Shown here one piece after another: positions 60,029 through 64,000 of a stretch of 64,000 nucleotides of DNA (positions within the stretch are counted from its first letter, which is position 1; every line of letters starts with the position of its first letter). This DNA comes from QHXW01 sp035297145. Lineage in GTDB: Bacteria; Acidobacteriota; Terriglobia; Bryobacterales; Bryobacteraceae. Below the pieces are notes generated by a model that did no database searches, was not told where the DNA came from, and saw only the letters and a program-made list of their open reading frames with translations. The stretch covers positions 139,619 to 203,618 of the forward strand of contig DATGZN010000027.1 in the NCBI GenBank assembly GCA_035297145.1, read 5' to 3'. The position numbers were made by a program, and so were the translations under genes.

Positions 60029-60840
60029 GGCAGTTGGCCGGGCACCGGCCTTGGCGTGACATCGGCATCCACCAGGCCCATCGCCCATTTGATGGCTTCC
60101 ACGTACATTTTCTGCATTTCCGGCCGGTCCCAATTCTCAGTGACGTGGCCGAGCGTCGAATAATACACACGGCCTTTCCCGTACATCTTCGCCCAGGTCA
60201 CGGCGAAATCCTGATCTTTGCGATGCACGCGCGGATTATTCAGATCGAGCTTGCTCGGGTCGAGGCGCATCAGCACGCGTACTTTGTCGCGCGAGAAATT
60301 CCGGACCTGATAGATCTCGTCTTTCAAAACGAAGGAGCGGGGCCACTGCGACATTCCTGGAAAAGCCGGGTCTTCGACGATGATGGGCGCATCGAATGTT
60401 CCCCAAGGATGCTCGTCGAAGTAGCCTCCGATCATGTCGCCGTATTCCGGCCAGTCGGTAAACGTGATGGTGGCGCTGTGCACGCCGATGAAGCCCTTAC
60501 CGTCGTCATGGACGAACGAGAGGAAGTCAGCCTTCTTCTGATCATCCATTTCGAGAGTGCCGCCGGTGTAGAAAAGCACGGCATCGAAATCGTTGAGGTT
60601 CTTGGCGTTATATTCCAGCTTCTTCTTCGTCAGCGCTTCGGTGTCGGTGCGGATCGTGGTGTCCCACAAGCCGCTCTCTCGCCCCAGTCGCTCGATGGTC
60701 GCCAGCGCGTGAGAAACTGCTTCATGCCGGTAGCCTTTCTCTTCTCCAATGGCAAGCAGCCTTTTCTTTGCGGCGGCCGCGTACATGGTGGCGGACGGGA
60801 CGATGGCCACCAACAGGAGTGCAGCGAAGATTCGTTTCAT
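60025..60840 (-). CDS. Exported single-domain ThuA-like protein
   Basis: The 271-residue protein has a signal peptide (KRIFAALLLVAIVPSATMYA) and one ThuA-like domain. Features include LLAIGEEKGYRHEAVSHAL, FDAVLFYTGGTLEMDD, KGFIGVHSATITF and GKGRVYYSTLGHV. It overlaps the isomerase gene by 4 bases and lies 28 bases after the PQQ propeller gene. It probably acts with the isomerase on the same sugar substrate in the periplasm. Two ThuA proteins (one single, one double) in one operon suggest different steps. Confidence 0.88.
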   Translation of the reverse strand: MKRIFAALLLVAIVPSATMYAAAAKKRLLAIGEEKGYRHEAVSHALATIERLGRESGLWDTTIRTDTEALTKKKLEYNAKNLNDFDAVLFYTGGTLEMDDQKKADFLSFVHDDGKGFIGVHSATITFTDWPEYGDMIGGYFDEHPWGTFDAPIIVEDPAFPGMSQWPRSFVLKDEIYQVRNFSRDKVRVLMRLDPSKLDLNNPRVHRKDQDFAVTWAKMYGKGRVYYSTLGHVTENWDRPEMQKMYVEAIKWAMGLVDADVTPRPVPGQLP

Positions 60841-60868
60841 TGGACTGTTTTGCCCTCGCGATGCGGGA

Positions 60869-62398
60869 CTATTGCTTCACTCCGAATGCATAGACCGTGG
60901 AATCGAAGGTCGTCACGTAGACGCGCCCGCTGGCAATCGAAATCCCGCTGAAGTGCGTCCACGAAGGCATGGTATCGCCGCTCGAGTAGAGCTGCTTGCC
61001 GGTCGCGGCATCGAATGCGTACAGCACAGTGTTGCCCACATGCCTTGCAGCGCGCTCGGCGGAACTGAACAACGCTCCATCGCCTTTCGACTGACGGGCA
61101 AACTCACCGTTGGAGATGGCGAAAACCAGGCCTCCGGCTACGATCGGCGGTTCCGGCAGATTCATATCACGCGAAATCCATGCGGGCTGCACGGTGGGCT
61201 TGTCTTCGTTTCCCTCAATTCGAAACGCCATGATGCTTCCGTTGGGCGCTTCGCCGTTGGTCATGGGGAACTTCACGCCTCCGGCTGCCTCGCCGGAAGC
61301 CGGTGCGAACAGCCAACGGTTGCCCTTGTCATCCTCGGCGGTCGCAAACGCGCCCCAGAATCCTTTGCCGGCGAAATCCGCGCCTTCGTTCGCGAATAGG
61401 GGACTGCGATAGAGCGGAGTTTTGTGATCCCCGCCACCGGCCTGTTTGGCGTCCAGAAGATAGACCACGCCTTCCTTGCCTCCGGCGGCGACGATCTCAC
61501 GCCCCTTCCACGAAAATATGGCGGGCGAGAGGCTCCCCATGTCGAGATCCTTGCGCGTCAAATAATTGTGATTGGCCGGGGTGAAGTAATCCACCAGATT
61601 GAGATCCTTCGCCGAGAGTTGCAGGACGGTGTCGGGAAAGCTGCCCTTCGCCGCGTCGTACATGCCGTCACCCGTGCCGGCGAACACCATTCCGCCCTTG
61701 CTCACCGCCACTCCCGCCCGGCCCCAGATACCTGCGCCGCCTTTGGCCGACTGGAAAAAGTTGATCTTGTGCGTGCTGAGATCCATGCCGTAGACGCCTG
61801 AACTCGCGCCGTTGCAGCCCTGCGACACGTTGGTATAGAGGATGTTGCCAGCCAGATTCAGGCTCCAGTTCTTGGAAAACGGAGGGACAAACTGGATGGG
61901 AACGGCACGGTCCTCTCCGTTGGTGACGTTCAAGACATGCAACTTGCCATCGCTCGATATGGAGTAGACGCTGGCGCGCAAGCCCTCCTTGCGAATCAAA
62001 GGCGTGGCATTCAACGCGTTAGGGCAAAGCCAAAATGATTGCTGGTGGGGCTTTCCTTCAGCCGTAAACGTCTTCTTCCAGAGCAGTTTTCCCGTGCCGG
62101 CGTCCAGAGCGAACAGGTTGTCCGAGGCGCCGCCCACGACCACAATCTCCTTCATACCCTGATCGGTCACCACCCACTCGACCGCCACGGCTGCGGTCAG
62201 AGAGTTCAATTCACGCGGCTGGTTGTCCAGGTGCGTCTTCCACAACAGCGTCATGGTTCCGGCGTTCGCAGGATTGATGTCCGTTTCCTGGGGGCTCCAA
62301 CTGGTCCGTTGCGGATCATTCCCAAAAGACCGCCAATCGGCCGCGCATAGGGGCGACACGGAAATCAATAGGTAAGGCAGAAGAGTTTTGAAAGACAT
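60869..62398 (-). CDS. Exported PQQ-like beta-propeller protein
   Basis: The 509-residue protein has a signal peptide (SFKTLLPYLLISVSPLCAA) and propeller blades with the tryptophan-docking pattern (LFALDAGTGKLLWKK, VVYLLDAKQAGG, LYAFDAATGKQLYSS). It may bind pyrroloquinoline quinone, or only be a propeller scaffold such as a BamB-like or quinoprotein. Catalytic calcium ligands could not be identified with confidence. It is the first structural gene after the TetR regulator in this operon. Confidence 0.87.
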   Translation of the reverse strand: MSFKTLLPYLLISVSPLCAADWRSFGNDPQRTSWSPQETDINPANAGTMTLLWKTHLDNQPRELNSLTAAVAVEWVVTDQGMKEIVVVGGASDNLFALDAGTGKLLWKKTFTAEGKPHQQSFWLCPNALNATPLIRKEGLRASVYSISSDGKLHVLNVTNGEDRAVPIQFVPPFSKNWSLNLAGNILYTNVSQGCNGASSGVYGMDLSTHKINFFQSAKGGAGIWGRAGVAVSKGGMVFAGTGDGMYDAAKGSFPDTVLQLSAKDLNLVDYFTPANHNYLTRKDLDMGSLSPAIFSWKGREIVAAGGKEGVVYLLDAKQAGGGDHKTPLYRSPLFANEGADFAGKGFWGAFATAEDDKGNRWLFAPASGEAAGGVKFPMTNGEAPNGSIMAFRIEGNEDKPTVQPAWISRDMNLPEPPIVAGGLVFAISNGEFARQSKGDGALFSSAERAARHVGNTVLYAFDAATGKQLYSSGDTMPSWTHFSGISIASGRVYVTTFDSTVYAFGVKQ

Positions 62399-62465
62399 GC
62401 GAATATGCCTGAATTATATTGCAGATCGCGCGTGGCAGCCGGGTCGGTGCCGGAATGCGCGACAG

Positions 62466-63152
62466 TTAAGGGCGAGAACCGGAGACGGTGTTCCGTGCGA
62501 TCGTGCGGCGACGTCGGGCCGATCGACCCTTCCGTGCGCCATTTTGTTTCGGCTCCACTGTGGAGGATGTCCAGCCGCCCAGTGCCAGGGCCACGTTCGT
62601 AGCGGCGCTGCGCAGCCGGTCACCGAGGCTGCGATCGTTCAGAGATCTGGCCACTACCATGCCTCCGATGCAAAGGGCAGCTATGGCCATGGCGCTGTCG
62701 TCTCGGGACAAAGCGGCATTCCGTACGTCCCGGCCAAGCAGGGCCACCATGGCTTTGAAAACGTTCTCGAACGCCGCCTTGACCCGATCGTCGCTTCGGG
62801 CAACATCGCTGGGTAGGGCGATCATGGGACACGAGTTCTCGACATCCTCAAAGTGCTGGCGCGAGAGGTAGGCGCGAACGATCTGCGGGCCGGCATCGGC
62901 CGAGGCGAGATCGACGTGAACACCGTCCCACCGGCTCTTCCAGTTCGGGTCGGTGAAGAAGCATGCCAAGGCCTCGGAGTATAGCTCGCTCTTGCTTTCG
63001 AAGTAGCTATAAAATCCGCCACGGGTGAGCCCGGCGCCGGCCATGATGGCGTCGACTGATACGCCCTCAAATCCGTTCTGGTTAAACAAGCGGCGGGCGC
63101 TTTCTACGATCCTTTTACGAGCTTGCTCACGATGACCGGCTGGATAGGGCAA
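62466..63152 (-). CDS. TetR/AcrR-family regulator
   Basis: The 228-residue regulator has the N-terminal TetR helix-turn-helix (RIVESARRLFNQNGFEGVSV, AGLTRGGFYSYFESK). A TTG start is decided by the perfect AGGAGG seven bases upstream. The C-terminal domain is the ligand-binding part, ending in a basic tail (GARKGRSARRRRTIAR). It reads into the PQQ-led operon and sits head-to-head with an SRPBCC gene across an inverted repeat, so it may control both. Confidence 0.92.
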   Translation of the reverse strand: MPYPAGHREQARKRIVESARRLFNQNGFEGVSVDAIMAGAGLTRGGFYSYFESKSELYSEALACFFTDPNWKSRWDGVHVDLASADAGPQIVRAYLSRQHFEDVENSCPMIALPSDVARSDDRVKAAFENVFKAMVALLGRDVRNAALSRDDSAMAIAALCIGGMVVARSLNDRSLGDRLRSAATNVALALGGWTSSTVEPKQNGARKGRSARRRRTIARNTVSGSRP

Positions 63153-63165
63153 ATTGCGCCTCCTG

Positions 63166-63187
63166 AAATATTATCTTGATCATATTT
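63166..63187. promoter_or_regulatory. Inverted repeat between tetR and the SRPBCC gene
   Basis: AAATAT (63166-63171) and ATATTT (63182-63187) are perfect inverted complements 10 bases apart. The AT-rich palindrome lies in the divergent gap, a usual place for a TetR operator. Confidence 0.55.
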
Positions 63188-63211
63188 TACGCACGTGGTT
63201 CAATGCCACGC

Positions 63212-63679
63212 ATGAGCACAAGAGTAACGCGGCGCCAGATGGGCCTGCTCCTGGGAGGCGTCGCCGCGGCGAACGGCCAATCCAGGAAGACGGGCACAAC
63301 CATACACCAGGAAGTCGACTTTAACGCCCCTCCCGCGCGGATATACGAGATCCTGCTCGACGCGAAGCAGTTCAGCGCTTTCAGTAAGGACACAGCTGAG
63401 ATTCGACCCGAGGCTGGTGGGGCATTCCGGCTGTTCGGCGGGCGAATTGAAGGCCGCAATATAGAGCTGGTTCCGAATCAGAGGATCGTGCAAGCGTGGC
63501 GGCCCGCTGCGTGGCCCGCGGGCGTCTACTCGATTGTGAGATTCGAGTTGGTGGCGCACGGTTCCGGGACCCGAATCAATTTCGATCACGCGGGGTTCCC
63601 CGAGGACAACTGGGAGCACTTGAACGAAGGCTGGCCGCGCAATTACTGGGAGCCGCTCCGGAGTTATCTGGGCGGTTGA
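63212..63679 (+). CDS. Exported SRPBCC-domain protein
   Basis: The 155-residue protein starts with a Tat-like signal (STRVTRRQMGLLLGGVAAA). The rest is an SRPBCC / AHSA1-like helix-grip fold with FNAPPARIYEILLDAKQF, GGAFRLFGGRIEG and a W/P-rich C-terminal helix (GWPRNYWEPLRSYL). Such proteins bind hydrophobic ligands. Exported AHSA1-like domains are uncommon. The start could also be an ATG nine bases earlier; neither has a strong ribosome site. It is divergent from tetR. Confidence 0.82.
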   Translation: MSTRVTRRQMGLLLGGVAAANGQSRKTGTTIHQEVDFNAPPARIYEILLDAKQFSAFSKDTAEIRPEAGGAFRLFGGRIEGRNIELVPNQRIVQAWRPAAWPAGVYSIVRFELVAHGSGTRINFDHAGFPEDNWEHLNEGWPRNYWEPLRSYLGG

Positions 63680-63700
63680 CGAAGAAATCCCTGATGCCGA

Positions 63701-63709
63701 TGGTATAGT
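63701..63709 (+). promoter_or_regulatory. Extended -10 promoter of tRNA-Leu
   Basis: TGG followed by TATAGT forms an extended -10 element about 26 bases ahead of the tRNA. A TTGACG lies 22 bases further upstream, too far for a normal spacer, so the extended -10 probably carries most of the function. Confidence 0.5.
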
Positions 63710-63734
63710 GAGTCAAGCCGCTCGAACGCATCGG

Positions 63735-63823
63735 GCCCGGGTGGCGAAATCGGCAGACGCAAAGGACTTAAAATCCTTTTTCCGGCAACGGGAGTGTGGG
63801 TTCAAGTCCCACCCCGGGCACCA
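63735..63823 (+). tRNA. tRNA-Leu (anticodon TAA)
   Basis: The acceptor stem GCCCGGG pairs with CCCGGGC, followed by discriminator A and encoded CCA. The anticodon loop CTTAAAA sits between AAGGA and TCCTT, giving anticodon TAA (reads UUA and UUG). A long variable arm marks it as class II. The T loop TTCAAGT lies in a GTGGG/CCCAC stem. All parts are complete, and the last bases before the window end hold no further gene. Confidence 0.97.
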
Positions 63824-64000
63824 ACATTGGAAAGTCGATCGTGTCGGCCCGCTGACTCGGCTCGCGGACAATGGCCTGCGACGGTCCCTACTTTTGTCTT
63901 TCGTTTCTGCATCCTCGTAACGGTGCGCGACTTGCGTGTGTGCGAATACGAGGAATCGCTGAACGTGCTCGCAGTTGACCGTAATACGAAAACATCATAG

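Noticed and set aside
63794..64000. Open frame across tRNA-Leu
   Set aside because: It begins inside the tRNA, and its product shows no features. The final 177 bases hold no supported gene.
1..64000. CRISPR array or transposase
   Set aside because: No regularly spaced repeat set and no DDE or serine recombinase motif was seen in any reading frame.

Overview
The window is 64 kb of GC-rich (roughly 60%), densely coded bacterial chromosome. The gene content points to an Acidobacteriota member of the Bryobacterales / Candidatus Solibacter type. The reasons are many exported enzymes with Tat-like (TRRxF, SRRDLF) or Sec signal peptides, a TonB receptor with a carboxypeptidase-regulatory N-terminus, paired MacB-like permeases, ThuA and PQQ-propeller proteins, and small TA modules. 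This assignment is an inference from gene families; no rRNA is present.

Layout. 1-16 kb: mostly secreted hydrolases and accessory genes (end of an unidentified glycosidase-like protein, a lower-GC MDR oxidoreductase between short direct repeats, DUF362 protein, gamma-glutamyltransferase, serine hydrolase, two esterase-fold proteins, DUF2784, DinB, bicupin, an exported SelA-like PLP enzyme, a frameshifted mini-gene, a CBM9-like protein). 15.5-19.3 kb (minus): LRR protein, small exported protein, two MacB-like permeases. 19.4-26.3 kb: complete RND efflux operon (permease, adaptor, TolC). 26.5-29.4 kb: TonB-dependent receptor. 29.4-33.6 kb (minus): pgm-glgP glycogen-breakdown operon. 33.7-39 kb: divergent hoxEFUYHW operon for a group 3d-like NAD-coupled [NiFe] hydrogenase and its endopeptidase. 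39-42.4 kb: tldD-tldE and a small membrane protein.

42.5-46.9 kb (minus): the conserved rpmH-rnpA-yidD-yidC-jag-mnmE block, with a readable rpmH promoter. rpmH (49 codons) is easily missed. 46.9-48.7 kb: a low-density patch with a possible 28-residue membrane peptide, a decayed gene, VapBC and a GNAT-toxin remnant. 48.7-51.3 kb (minus): gntR-slipin-DUF58, with an operator shared with divergent recQ. 51.3-56.5 kb: recQ, amidohydrolase, orphan HicB, TfoX-like, PilZ and small genes. 56.5-63.2 kb (minus): a TetR-led operon of exported proteins (PQQ propeller, ThuA, sugar isomerase-like, double thioredoxin, double ThuA), divergent from an SRPBCC protein. The window ends with tRNA-Leu(UAA).

How the genes may work together (inference): glycogen phosphorolysis (GlgP, Pgm) feeds glycolysis, and the neighbouring hydrogenase could balance NADH by making or oxidising H2. 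The membrane block supports ribosome and tRNA maturation and inner-membrane insertion. The distal operon looks like periplasmic processing of a modified sugar. No CRISPR array, prophage, transposase or rRNA was seen.
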